Positions 1 through 10,605 of a stretch of 64,000 nucleotides of DNA are shown piece after piece. The translations under genes and the position numbers were made by a program. Origin of the DNA: Colletes latitarsis (taxonomy: Eukaryota > Arthropoda > Insecta > Hymenoptera > Colletidae); assembly GCF_051014445.1 (NCBI RefSeq), contig NW_027488366.1, forward strand, positions 29,406,001-29,470,000, written 5' to 3'. The notes beneath the pieces are model-generated. The model was not told the origin of the DNA. It saw only the letters and a list, made by a program, of their open reading frames with translations, and ran no database searches. Each line of letters starts with the position of its first letter. Within the stretch, counting starts at the first letter, position 1.

Positions 1-690
1 AACGCATCTTAGGTCTCGGATAGGTCTAAGATTTGCCCTCATCAGGCTCACAGTTTCGCGTTTTTCATATACTTGTTGAACAGATCCCGGATTTTTTCTG
101 GTTTGGATCACGAAGTAGTGTGGTACCACACTGAAACCGTCCATTAAACCTGGTTTCGCTCATTATTTTAGAGGATAACGCATGTTAGGTTTAGGTTAGG
201 TCTGGGATTTGCTCTCATCAGGCTCATTCTTTCGCATATTTCTCATACTTGATGGCTAGATCCTGGGCTTTTTCTGGATTGCATCACGTAGTAATGTGGT
301 ACCACGCTGAAACAGTCAATTAAACCTGGTTTCGATCAATACTTTAGAGGATAACGCAAGTTAGGTCTGCGTTAGGTCTAAGATTTGCCCTCATCAGGCT
401 CACAGTTTCGCGTTTTTCACATACTTGTTGAACAGATCCTGGGTTTTTTCTGGTTTGGATCACGCAGTAATGTGGTACCACACTAAAACAGTCGATTAAA
501 CCTGGTTTCGATGAATATTTTAGAGGATAACGCAAGTTAGGTCTGGGATAGGTCCGGGATTTGCCCTCATCAGGCTCATACTTTCGCATTCATCTTATAC
601 TTGTGAACTGATCCTGGGTTTTTTCTGGTTTGGATCACGTAGTAATGTGGGTCCACACTGAAACAATCAATTAAACCTGGTCTTGATAAA
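1..690 (+). repeat. Tail of a 4.4 kb family unit
   Basis: Bases 1 to about 365 match about 14,803-15,167 in monomer order and in diagnostic changes: GCATCTTAGG, CACAGTTTCGCG, CACGAAGTAG, CTCATTATTTTAG and CAATACTTTAG. About 369-660 then matches about 15,350-15,640, skipping one monomer. The previous 4.4 kb family unit therefore extends left of the window. The right boundary is approximate because adjacent families share most bases. Confidence 0.75.
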
Positions 691-2235
691 TATTTTAGAG
701 GATAACGCAAGTTAGGTCTAGGTAAGGCCTGGGATTTTCACTCATCAGACTCATACATTCGCATTCCTCACATACTTGTTGAACGGATCCTGGGTTTTTT
801 CTGGTTTGTATCACGTAGTAATGTGGTACCACACTGAAACAGTCCATTAAACCTGGTTTGGATTAATATTTTAGAGGATAACGCATGTTAGGTCTAGGTT
901 AGCCCTGGGATTTTCACTCATCAGACTCATACTTTCGCATTCTTCTTATACTTGTTGAACTGATCCTGGGTTTTTTCTCGTTTGGATCACGTAGTAATGT
1001 GGTACCACACTGAAACAGTTGATTAAACCTGGTTTCGATCAATATTTTAGAGGATAACGCAAGTTAAGTCTGGGATTGGTCTGGGATTTGACCTCATCAG
1101 ACTCATACTTTCGCACACTTCACATACTCGTTGAACAGATCCTGGGTTATTTTCTGGTTTGGATCACATAGTAATGTGGTACCACACTGAAACAGTCGAT
1201 TAAACCAGGTTTCGATCAATATTTTTGAGGATAACGCATGTTAGGTCTAGGTTAGTCCTGGGATTTTCACTCATCAGACTCATACTTTCGCATTCTTCAC
1301 ATACTTGTTGAACGGATCCTGGGTTTTTTCTGGTTTGGAACACGTAGTAATGTGGGTCCACACTGAAACAATCAATTAAACCTGGTCTTGATAAATATTT
1401 TAGAGGATAACGAATGTTAGGTCTGGGATAGGTCTGGGATTTGCCCTCATCAGACTCATACTTTCGCACACTTCACATACTCGTTGAACAGATCCTGGGT
1501 TATTTTCTGGTTTGGATCACGTAGTAATGTGGGTCCACACCGAAACAATCAATTAAACCTGGTCTTGATAAATATTTTAGAGGATAACGCATGTTAGGTC
1601 TGGGATAGGTCTGGGATTTGCCCTCATCAGGCTCATACTTTCGCACACTTCACATACTCGTTGAACAGATCCTGGGTTATTTTCTGGTTTGGGTCACGTA
1701 GTAATGTAGTACCACACTGAAACATTCAATTAAACCTGGTCTTGATAAATATTTTAGAGGATAACGCATGTTAGGTCTAGGTTAGGTCTGGGATTTGCTC
1801 TCATCAGGCTCATTCTTTCGCATATTTCTCATACTTGATGGCTATATCCTGGGCTTTTTCTGGACTGCATCACGTAGTAATGAAGTACAACACTGAAATA
1901 GTCAATTAAACCTGGTTTCCATCAATATCTTAGAGGATAACGCAAGCTAGGTCTGGGATAGGTCTGGGATTAGCCCTCATCAGACTCATACTTTCGCACA
2001 ATTCACATACTCGTTGACAAGATCCTGGGTTTTTTTTCTGGTTTGGATCACGTTGTAATGTGGTTCCACACTGAAACAGTCGATTAATCCTGGTTTCGAT
2101 CAATATTTTAGAGGATAACGCAAGTTAGGTCTGGGATAGGTCTGGGATTTGCCCTCATCAGGCTCATACTTTCGCGTTTTTCACATACTAGTTGAACAGA
2201 TCCTGGGTTTTTTCTGGTTTGGATCCCGTAGTAGT

Positions 2236-3820
2236 GTGGTACCACACTGAAATAGTCCATTAAACCTGGTTTCGCTCAATATTTTTGAGGATAACGCATG
2301 TTAGGTCTTGGTCAGGCCTGGTTTTTTCACTCATCAGACTCATACTTTCGCATTCTTCACATACTTGTTGAACGGATCCTCGGTTTTTTCTGGTTTGGAT
2401 CACGTAGTAGTGTGGTACCACACTGAAACAGTCCATTAACCCTGGTTTCGCTCAATATTGTAGACGACAACGCATGTTAGGTCTAGGTCAGGCCTGGGAT
2501 TTTCACTCATCAGACTCATACTTTCGCATTCTTCACATACTTGTTGAACGGATCCTGGGTTTTTTCTGGTTTGGATCACGTAGTAATGTGGGTCCACACT
2601 GAAACAATCAATTAAACCTGGTCTTGATAAATATTTTAGAGGATAACGCATGTTAGGTCTGGGATAGGTCTGGGATTTGCCCTCATCAGGCTCATACTTT
2701 CGCACACTTCGCATACTCGTTGAACAGATCCTGCGTTATTTTCTGGTTTGGATCACATAGTAATGTGGTACCACACTGAAACATTCAATTAAACCTGGTC
2801 TTGATAAATATTTTAGAGGATGACGCATGTTAGGTCTGGGTCAGGCCTGGGATTTTCACTCATCAGACTCATACTTTCGCATTCTTCATATACTTGTTGA
2901 ACAGATCCTGGGTTTTTTCTGGTTTGGATCACGAAGTAGTGTGGTACCACACTGAAACCGTCCATTAAACCTGGTTTCGCTCAATATTTTAGAGGATAAC
3001 ACATGTTAGGTCTAGGTTAGGTCTGGGATTTGCTCTCATCAGGCTCATTCTTTCGCATATGTCTCATACTTGATGGCTAGATCCTGTGCTTTTTCCGGAT
3101 TGCATCACGTAGTAACGTAGTACCACACTGAAACAGTCAACCAAACCTGGTTTCCATCAATATTTTAGAGGACAACGCAAGTTAGGTCTAGGTAAGGCCT
3201 GAGATTTTCACTGATCAGACTCATACACTCGCATTCTTCACATACTTGTTGAACGGATCCGGGGTTTTTTCTGGTTTGGATCACGTAGTAATGTGGTACC
3301 ACACTGAAACATTCTATTAAACCTGGTCTTGATAAATATTTTAGAGGATAACGCATGTTAGGTCTGGGTTACGTCTAGGATTTGCCCTCATCAGGCTCAT
3401 ATTTTCGCATATTTCTCATACTTCATGGCTAGATCCTGGGCTGTTTCTGCATTGTTTCACGTGGTAATGTGGTACCACGCTGAAACAGTCAATTAAACCT
3501 GGTTTCGATCAATACTTTAGAGGATAACGCAAGTTAGGTCTGGGATAGGTCTAGGATTTGCCCTCATCAGGCTCTTACTATCGCATATTTCTCATACTTC
3601 ATGGCTAGATCCTGGGCTATTTCTGGATTGGATCACGTCGTAAAGTGGTACCACACTGAAACATTCAATGAAACCGGGTCTGGATAAATATTTTAGAGGA
3701 TAACGCATCTTAGGTCTGGGTTAGGTCTAAGATTTGCCCTCATCAGGCTCACAGTTTCGCGTTTTTCACATACTTGTTGAACAGATCCTGGGTTTTTTCT
3801 GGTTTGGATCACGTAGTAAT
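2236..3820 (+). repeat. Nine-monomer tandem duplication, first copy (1,585 bp)
   Basis: This block is repeated directly to its right at an offset of 1,585 bp. Shared diagnostic changes include TATTGTAGACGACAACGC, CATATGTCTCATAC, GATCCGGGG and CGTAGTAACGTAG. The left edge is ambiguous by several tens of bases because the flanking monomers are alike. Confidence 0.85.
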
Positions 3821-5405
3821 GTGGTACCACACTGAAACAGTCCATTAAACCTGGTTTCGCTCAATATTTTAGAGGATAACGCATGTTAGGTCTAGGTCAG
3901 GCCTGGTTTTTTCACTCATCAGAATCATACTTTCGCGTTCTTCACATACCTGTTGAACGGATCCTGGGTTTTTTCTGGTTTGGATCACGTAGTAGTGTGG
4001 TACCACACTGAAACAGTCCATTAACCCTGGTTTCGCTCAATATTGTAGACGACAACGCATGTTAGGTCTAGGTCAGGCCTGGGATTTTCACTCACCAGAC
4101 TCATACTTTCGCATTCTTCACATACTTGTTGAACGGATCCTGGGTTTTTTCTGGTTTGGATCACGTAGTAATGTGGGTCCACACTGAAACAATCAATTAA
4201 ACCTGGTCTTGATAAATATTTTAGAGGATAACGCATGTTAGGTCTGGGATAGGTCTGGGATTTGCCCTCATCAGGCTCATACTTTCGCACACTTCGCATA
4301 CTCGTTGAACAGATCCTGCGTTATTTTCTGGTTTGGATCACATAGTAATGTGGTACCACACTGAAACATTCAATTAAACCTGGTCTTGATAAATATTTTA
4401 GAGGATGACGCATGTTAGGTCTGGGTCAGGCCTGGGATTTTCACTCATCAGACTCATACTTTCGCATTCTTCATATACTTGTTGAACAGATCCTGGGTTT
4501 TTTCTGGTTTGGATCACGAAGTAGTGTGGTACCACACTGAAACCGTCCATTAAACCTGGTTTCGCTCAATATTTTACAGGATAACACATGTTAGGTCTAG
4601 GTTAGGTCTGGGATTTGCTCTCATCAGGCTCATTCTTTCGCATATGTCTCATACTTGATGGCTAGATCCTGTGCTTTTTCCGGATTGCATCACGTAGTAA
4701 CGTAGTACCACACTGAAACAGTCAACGAAACCTGGTTTCCATCAATATTTTAGAGGACAACGCAAGTTAGGTCTAGGTAAGGCCTGAGATTTTCACTGAT
4801 CAGACTCATACATTCGCATTCTTCACATACTTGTTGAACGGATCCGGGGTTTTTTCTGGTTTGGATCACGTAGTAATGTGGTACCACACTGAAACATTCT
4901 ATTAAACCTGGTCTTGATAAATATTTTAGAGGATAACGCATGTTAGGTCTGGGTTACGTCTAGGATTTGCCCTCATCAGGTTCATATTTTCGCATATTTC
5001 TCATACTTCATGGCTAGATCCCGGGCTGTTTCTGCATTGTTTCACGTGGTAATGTGGTACCACGCTGAAACAGTCAATTAAACCTGGTTTCGAACAATAC
5101 TTTAGAGGATAACGCAAGTTAGGTCTGGGATAGGTCTAGGATTTGCCCTCATCAGGCTCTTACTATCGCATATTTCTCATACTTCATGGCTAGATCCTGG
5201 GCTATTTCTGGATTGGATCACGTAGTAAAGTGGTACCACACTGAAACATTCAATGAAACCGGGTCTGGATAAATATTTTAGAGGATAACGCATCTTAGGT
5301 CTGGGTTAGGTCTAAGATTTGCCCTCATCAGGCTCACAGTTTCGCGTTTTTCACATACTTGTTGAACAGATCCTGGGTTTTTTCTGGTTTGGATCACGTA
5401 GTAAT
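3821..5405 (+). repeat. Nine-monomer tandem duplication, second copy (1,585 bp)
   Basis: This is the direct copy of the preceding block, with only a few differences, for example CTCACCAGAC in place of CTCATCAGAC near 4,093. Homology ends at about 5,409, where this copy reads GTGGGTCC and the equivalent position of the first copy (about 3,824) reads GTGGTACC. Confidence 0.85.
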
Positions 5406-6571
5406 GTGGGTCCACACTGAAACAATCAATTAAACCTGGTCTTGATAAATATTTTAGAGGATAACGCAAGTTAGGTCTGGGATAGGTCTGGGATTTGCCC
5501 TCATCAGACTCATACTTTTGCTCACTTCACATACTCGTTGAACAGATCCTGGGTTATTTTCTGGTTTGGATCACATAGTAATGTGGTACCACACTGAAAC
5601 AGTCGATTAAACCTGGTTTCGATGAATATTTTAGAGGATAACGCAAGTTAGGTCTGGGATAGGTCCGGGATTTGCCTTCATCAGGCTCATACTTTCGCAT
5701 TCTTCTTATACTTGTTGAACTGATCCTGGGTTTTTTCTGGTTTGGATCACGTAGTAATGTGGGTCCACACTGAAACAATCAATTAAACCTGGTCTTGATA
5801 AATATTTTAGAGGATAACGCAAGTTAGGTCTAGGTAAGGCCTGGGATTTTCACTCATCAGACTCATACATACGCATTCCTCACATACTTGTTGAACGGAT
5901 CCTGGGTTTTTTCTGGTTTGTATCACGTAGTAATGTGGTACCACACTGAAACAGTCCATTAAACCTGGTTTGGATCAATATTTTTGAGGATAACGCATGT
6001 TAGGTCTAGGTTAGCCCTGGGATTTTCACTCATCAGACTCATACTTTCGCATTCTTCTCATAATTGCTGAACTGATCCTGGGTTTCTTCTGGTTTGGATC
6101 ACGTAGTAATGTGGTACCACACTGAAACGGTCGATTTAACCTGGTTTCGATCAATATCGTAGAGGATAACGCAAGTTAAGTCTGGGATTGGTCTGGGATT
6201 TGACCTCATCAGACTCATACTTTCGCACACTTCACATACTCGTTGAACAGATCCTAGGTTATTTTCTGGTTTGGATCACATGGTAATGTGGTTCCACACT
6301 GAAACAGTCGATTAAACCAGGTTCCCATCAATATTTTAGAGGACAACGCAAGTTAGGTCTAGGTAAGGCCTGAGATTTTCACTGATCAGACTCATACATT
6401 CGCATTCTTCACATACTTGTTGAACGGATCCTGGGTTTTTTCTGGTTTGGATCACGTAGTAATGTGGCACCACACTGAAACACTCAATTAAACCTGGTCT
6501 TCATAAATATTTTAGAGGATAACGCATGTTAGGTCTGGGTTACGTCTAGGATTTGCCCTCATCAGGCTCAT

Positions 6572-6585
6572 ATATTTGCAAATAT
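6572..6585. other. 14-bp palindrome ATATTTGCAAATAT
   Basis: A change in one monomer converts TACTTTCGCATATTTC into a perfect palindrome, ATATTTGCAAATAT. The same variant occurs at 31,043-31,056 and 39,661-39,674, as expected from inheritance in the 8.6 kb family. It contains an octamer-like ATTTGCAAAT core. No function can be inferred. Confidence 0.8.
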
Positions 6586-7520
6586 TTCTCATACTTCATG
6601 GCTAGATCCTGGGCTGTTTCTGCATTGTATCACGTAGTAATGTGGTACCACGCTGAAACAGTCAATTAAACCTGGTTTCGATCAATATTTTAGAGGTTAA
6701 CGCAAGTTAGGTCTGGGATAGGTCTGGGATTTGACCTCATCAGACTCATACTTTCGCACACTTCACATACTCGTTGAACTGATCCTGGGTTATTTTCTGG
6801 TTTGGATCACATAGTAATGTGATACCACACTGAAACAGTCGATTAAACCAGGTTTCGATCAATATTTTTGAGGATAACGCATGTTAGGTCTAGGTTAGGC
6901 CTGGGATTTTCACTCATCAGACTCATACTTTCGCATTCTTCACATACTTGTTGAACGGATCCTGGGTATTTTCTGGTTTGGATCACGTAGTAATGTGGGT
7001 CCACACTGAAACAATCAATTAAACCTGGTCTTGATAAATATTTTAGAGGATAACGCATGTTAGGTCGGGGATAGGTCTGGGATTTGCCCTCATCAGACTC
7101 ATACTTTCGCATTCTTCACATACTTGTTGAACGGATCCTGGGTTATTTTCTGGTTTGGATCACATAGTAATGTGGTACCACACTGAAACAGTCGATTAAA
7201 CCTGGTTTCGATGAATATTTTAGAGGATAACGCAAGTTAGGTCTGGGATAGGTCCGGGATTTGCCCTCATCAGGCTCATACTTTCGCGTTTTTCACATAC
7301 TTGTTGAACAGATCCTGGGTTTTTTCTGGTTTGGGTCACGTAGTAGTGTGATACCACACTGAAACATCCAATTAAACCTGGTTTCGATGAATATTTTAGA
7401 GGATAACGCAAGTTAGGTCTGGGATAGGTCCGGGATTTGCCCTCATCAGGCTCATACTTTCGCGTTTTTCACATACTTGTTGAACAGATCCTGGGTTTTT
7501 TCTGGTTTGGATCCCGTAGT

Positions 7521-7536
7521 AGTGTGGTACCACACT
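7521..7536. other. 16-bp perfect palindrome around a KpnI site (example)
   Basis: AGTGTGGTACCACACT reads the same on both strands. The 12-bp core TGTGGTACCACA is present in a large share of monomers. The extended 16-bp form occurs in the monomers with GTAGTAGTG before it. Other monomers keep the arms TGTGG and CCACA but change the two central bases. It may be a dimeric protein-binding site or only a by-product of the monomer sequence; no binding protein can be named from the DNA. Confidence 0.75.
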
Positions 7537-7927
7537 GAAACAGTCCATTAAACCTGGTTTCGATCAATATTTTAGTGGATAACGCATGTTAGGTCTAGGT
7601 CAGGCCTGGTTTTTTCACTCATCAGACTCATACTTTCGCATTCTTCACATACTTGTTGAGCGGATCCTGGGTTTTTTCTGGTTTGGATCACGTAGTAATG
7701 TGGGTCCACACTGAAACAATCAATTAAACCTGGTCTTGATAAATATTTTAGTGGATAACGCATGTTAGGTCTGGGATAGGTCTGGGATTTGCCCTCATCA
7801 GACTCATACTTTCGCACACTTCACATACTCGTTGAACAGATCCTGGGTTATTTTCTGGTTTGGATCACATAGTAATGTGGTACCACACTGAAACAGTCGA
7901 TTAAACCAGGTTTCGATCAATATTTTT

Positions 7928-8456
7928 GAGGATAACGCATGTTAGGTCTAGGTTAGGCCTGGGATTTTCACTCATCAGACTCATACTTTCGCATTCTTCA
8001 CATACTTGTTGAACGGATCCTGGGTTTTTTCTGGTTTGGATCACGTAGTAATGTGGGCCCACACTGAAACAATCAATTAAACCTGGTCTTGATAAATATT
8101 TTAGAGGATAACGCATGTTAGGTCTGGGATAGGTCTGGGATTTGCCCTCATCAGACTCATACTTTCGCATTCTTCATATACTTGTTGAACGGATCCTGGG
8201 TTTTTTCTGGTTTGGATCACGTAGTAATGTGGGTCCACACTGAAACAATCAATTAAACCTGGTCTTGATAAATATTTTAGAGGATAACGCATGTTTGGTC
8301 TGGGATAGGTCTGGGATTTGCCCTCATCAGACTCATACTTTCGCACACTTCACATACTCGTTGAACAGATCCTGGGTTATTTTCTGGTTTGGAACACATA
8401 GTAATGTGGTACCACACTGAAACAGTCGATTAAACCAGGTTTCGATCAATATTTTT
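7928..8456 (+). repeat. Three-monomer tandem duplication, first copy (529 bp)
   Basis: Monomers starting at 7928, 8104 and 8280 recur as those at 8457, 8633 and 8809. The block carries the uncommon dyad centre GC (TGTGGGCCCACA at 8052-8063). Confidence 0.85.
8104..8279 (+). repeat. Reference monomer (176 bp) for the array
   Basis: Chosen as a clean example. Reading left to right, it has these parts: a start box GAGGATAACGCATG; an 11-bp doublet of TTAGGTCTGGG type; a GATTTGCCCTCATCAG box; CTCATACTTTCGC; a variable stretch that defines subtypes (here ATTCTTCATATACTTG); a BamHI-type GGATCC followed by GGG and a T6 run; TGGTTTGGATCACGTAGTAA; the dyad TGTGG-NN-CCACA; then CTGAAACAATCAATTAAACC and an AT-rich end, ATAAATATTTTA. 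Subtypes differ mainly in the variable stretch: GTTTTTCACATACTTG, ACACTTCACATACTCG, ATATTTCTCATACTTCATGG, ATATTTCTCATACTTGATGG or AGTTTTAACATACATG. They also differ in linked changes downstream, for example CGCTCAATATT, CGATCAATATT, TGATAAATATT or CCATCAATATT. The subtype order is what defines the higher-order units. Confidence 0.95.
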
Positions 8457-8984
8457 GAGGACAACGCATGTTAGGTCTAGGTTAGGCCTGGGATTTTCAC
8501 TCATCAGACTCATACTTTCGCATTCTTCACATACTTGTTGAACGGATCCTGGGTTTTTTCTGGTTTGGATCACGTAGTAATGTGGGCCCACACTGAAACA
8601 ATCAATTAAACCTGGTCTTGATAAATATTTTAGAGGATAACGCATGTTAGGTCTGGGATAGGTCTGGGATTTGCCCTCATCAGACTCATACTTTCGCATT
8701 CTTCATATACTTGTTGAACGGATCCTGGGTTTTTTCTGGTTTGGATCACGTAGTAATGTGGGCCCACACTGAAACAATCAATTAAACCTGGTCTTGATAA
8801 ATATTTTAGAGGATAACGCATGTTAGGTCTGGGATAGGTCTGGGATTTGCCCTCATCAGACTCATACTTTCGCATTCTTCATATACTTGTTGAACGGATC
8901 CTGGGTTTTTTCTGGTTTGGATCACGTAGTAATGTGGGTCCACACTGAAACATTCAATTAAACCTGGTCTTGATAAACATTTTA
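8457..8984 (+). repeat. Three-monomer tandem duplication, second copy (528 bp)
   Basis: This is a near-identical copy of the preceding 529 bp. It begins with GAGGACAACGC in place of GAGGATAACGC and ends with a TGATAAACATTTTAG variant. Confidence 0.85.
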
Positions 8985-9336
8985 GAGGATAACGCATGTT
9001 AGGTCTGGGTTAGGTCTAGGATTTGCCCACATCAGGCTCATACTTTCGCATATTTCTCATACTTCATGGCTAGATCCTGGGCTGTTTCTGGATTGTATGA
9101 CGTAGTAATGTGGTACCACACTGAAACAGTCAATTAAACCTGGTTTCGATCAATATTTTAGAGAATAATTCTTGTTAGGTCTAGGTTAGGTCTGGGATTT
9201 GCTCTCATCAGGCACATTCTTTCGCATATTTCTCATACTTGATGGCTAGATCCTGGGCTGTTTCTGGATTGTATGACGTAGTAATGTGGTACCACACTGA
9301 AACAGTCAATTAAACCTGGTTTCGATCAATATTTTA

Positions 9337-9512
9337 GAGGATAACGCAAGTTAGGTCTAGGTTAGGCCTGGGATTTGCCCTCATCAGGGTCATACTTTCG
9401 CAGTTTTAACATACATGTTGACCTGATCGAGGGTTTTTTCTGCTCTGGATCACGTAGTAAAGTGGTAGCACACTGAAACATTCAATTAAACCTGGTCTTG
9501 ATAAATATTTTA
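9337..9512 (+). repeat. Divergent monomer subtype with AGTTTTAACATACATG
   Basis: The variable stretch reads AGTTTTAACATACATG, then TTGACCTGATCGAGGG in place of TTGAACGGATCCTGGG, then TTTTTTCTGC. This loses the BamHI site. The same subtype recurs at 33,983, 42,601, 49,799, 55,786 and 57,018. It is the most distinct subtype in the window, yet it keeps the monomer length. Confidence 0.85.
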
Positions 9513-10583
9513 GAGGATAACGCATGTTAGGTCTGGGTTACGTCTAGAATTTGCCCTCATCAGGCTCATACTTTCGCATATTTCTCATACTTCATGGCTA
9601 GATCCTGGGCTGTTTCTGCATTGTATCACGTAGTAATGTGGTACCACGCTGAAACAGTCAATTAAACCTGGTTTCGATCAATATTTTAGAGGATAACGCA
9701 AGTTAGGTCTGGGATAGGTCTAGGATTTGCCCTCATCAGGCTCTTACTATCGCATATTTCTCATACTTCATGGCTAGATCCCGGGCTATTTCTGGATTGG
9801 ATCACGTAGTAAAATGGTACCACACTGAAACATTCAATGAAACCTGTTCTGGATAAATATTTTAGAGGACAACGCAAGTTAGGTCTGGCATAGGTCTGGG
9901 ATTCGCCCTCATCAGGCTCATACTTTCGCGTTTTTCACATACTTGTTGAACAGATCCTGGGTTTTTTCTGGTTTGTATCACGTAGTAGTGTGGTACCACA
10001 CTGAAACAGTCCATTAAACCTGGTTTGGATCAATATTTTAGAGGATAACGCATGTTAGGTCTAGGTTAGCCCTGGGATTTTCACTCATCAGACTCATACT
10101 TTCGCATTCTTCTCATACTTGCTGAACTGATCCTGGGTTTTTTCTGGTTTGGATCACGTAGTAATGTGGTACCACACTGAAACAGTCGACTAAACCTGGT
10201 TTCGATCAATATCTTAGAGGATAACGCAAGTTAAGTCTGGGATTGGTCTGAGATTTGACCTCATCAGACTCATACTTTCGCACACTTCACATACTCGTTG
10301 AACAGATCCTGGGTTATTTTCTGGTTTGGATCACATGGTAATGTGGTGCCACACTGAAACAGTCGATTAAACCAGGTTCCGATCAATATTTTTGAAGATA
10401 ACGAATGTTAGGTCTAGGTTAGGCCTGGGATTTTCACTCATCAGACACATACTTTCGCATTCTTCACATACTTGTTGAACGGATCCTGGGTTTTTTCTGG
10501 TTTGGATCACGTAGTAATGTGGGTCCACACTGAAACAATCAATTAAACCTGGTCTTGATAAATATTTTAGAGGATAACGCATG

Positions 10584-10605
10584 TTAGGTCTGGGTTAGGT
10601 CTGGG
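10584..10605 (+). repeat. Telomere-like 11-bp doublet, perfect example
   Basis: Two perfect tandem copies of TTAGGTCTGGG lie at 10584-10594 and 10595-10605. Most monomers hold the same doublet with one or two changes. Common forms have ATAGGTCTGGG as the second unit, or TTAGGTCTAGG as first or second unit (for example 14635-14656). The position in the monomer is fixed, directly after the GCATG or GCAAG start box. From memory, 11-bp telomere motifs of this form are reported in some Hymenoptera; this was not checked here. It could also be an unrelated internal duplication. Confidence 0.7.

Larger units (their letters stand above)
691..9160 (+). repeat. Diverged relative of the 8.6 kb higher-order unit
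   Basis: The first part (about 740-1,150) corresponds to 34,741-35,150, the tail of the first 8.6 kb unit. The stretch about 1,150-2,260 then matches from about 26,521 (offset 25,371). The stretch about 5,470-8,000 matches 29,940-32,470 (offset 24,471). The two offsets differ because this copy contains an extra 1,585-bp tandem duplication, while the later copies contain other insertions. Single-base differences from the later copies are more frequent than those between the later two copies, so this copy separated earlier. Both boundaries are approximate. Confidence 0.75.

Noticed and set aside
7521..7536. RUNX/Runt binding site
   Set aside because: TGTGGT matches the core, but a six-base match in a repeated palindrome is weak, and many monomers change the base that the core needs.
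8104..8279. CENP-B box-like sequence around CTTGTTGAACGGATCC
   Set aside because: It shares pieces with the box, but the required spacing TTCG, four bases, A, two bases, CGGG is not met without gaps. No other place in the monomer fits.
8104..8279. tRNA-type B box near CCTGGTTTCGATCAAT, with a downstream T run
   Set aside because: The match to the pol III B box needs an extra T, and I find no A box at proper distance and no tRNA fold. The T6 run lies elsewhere in the monomer.
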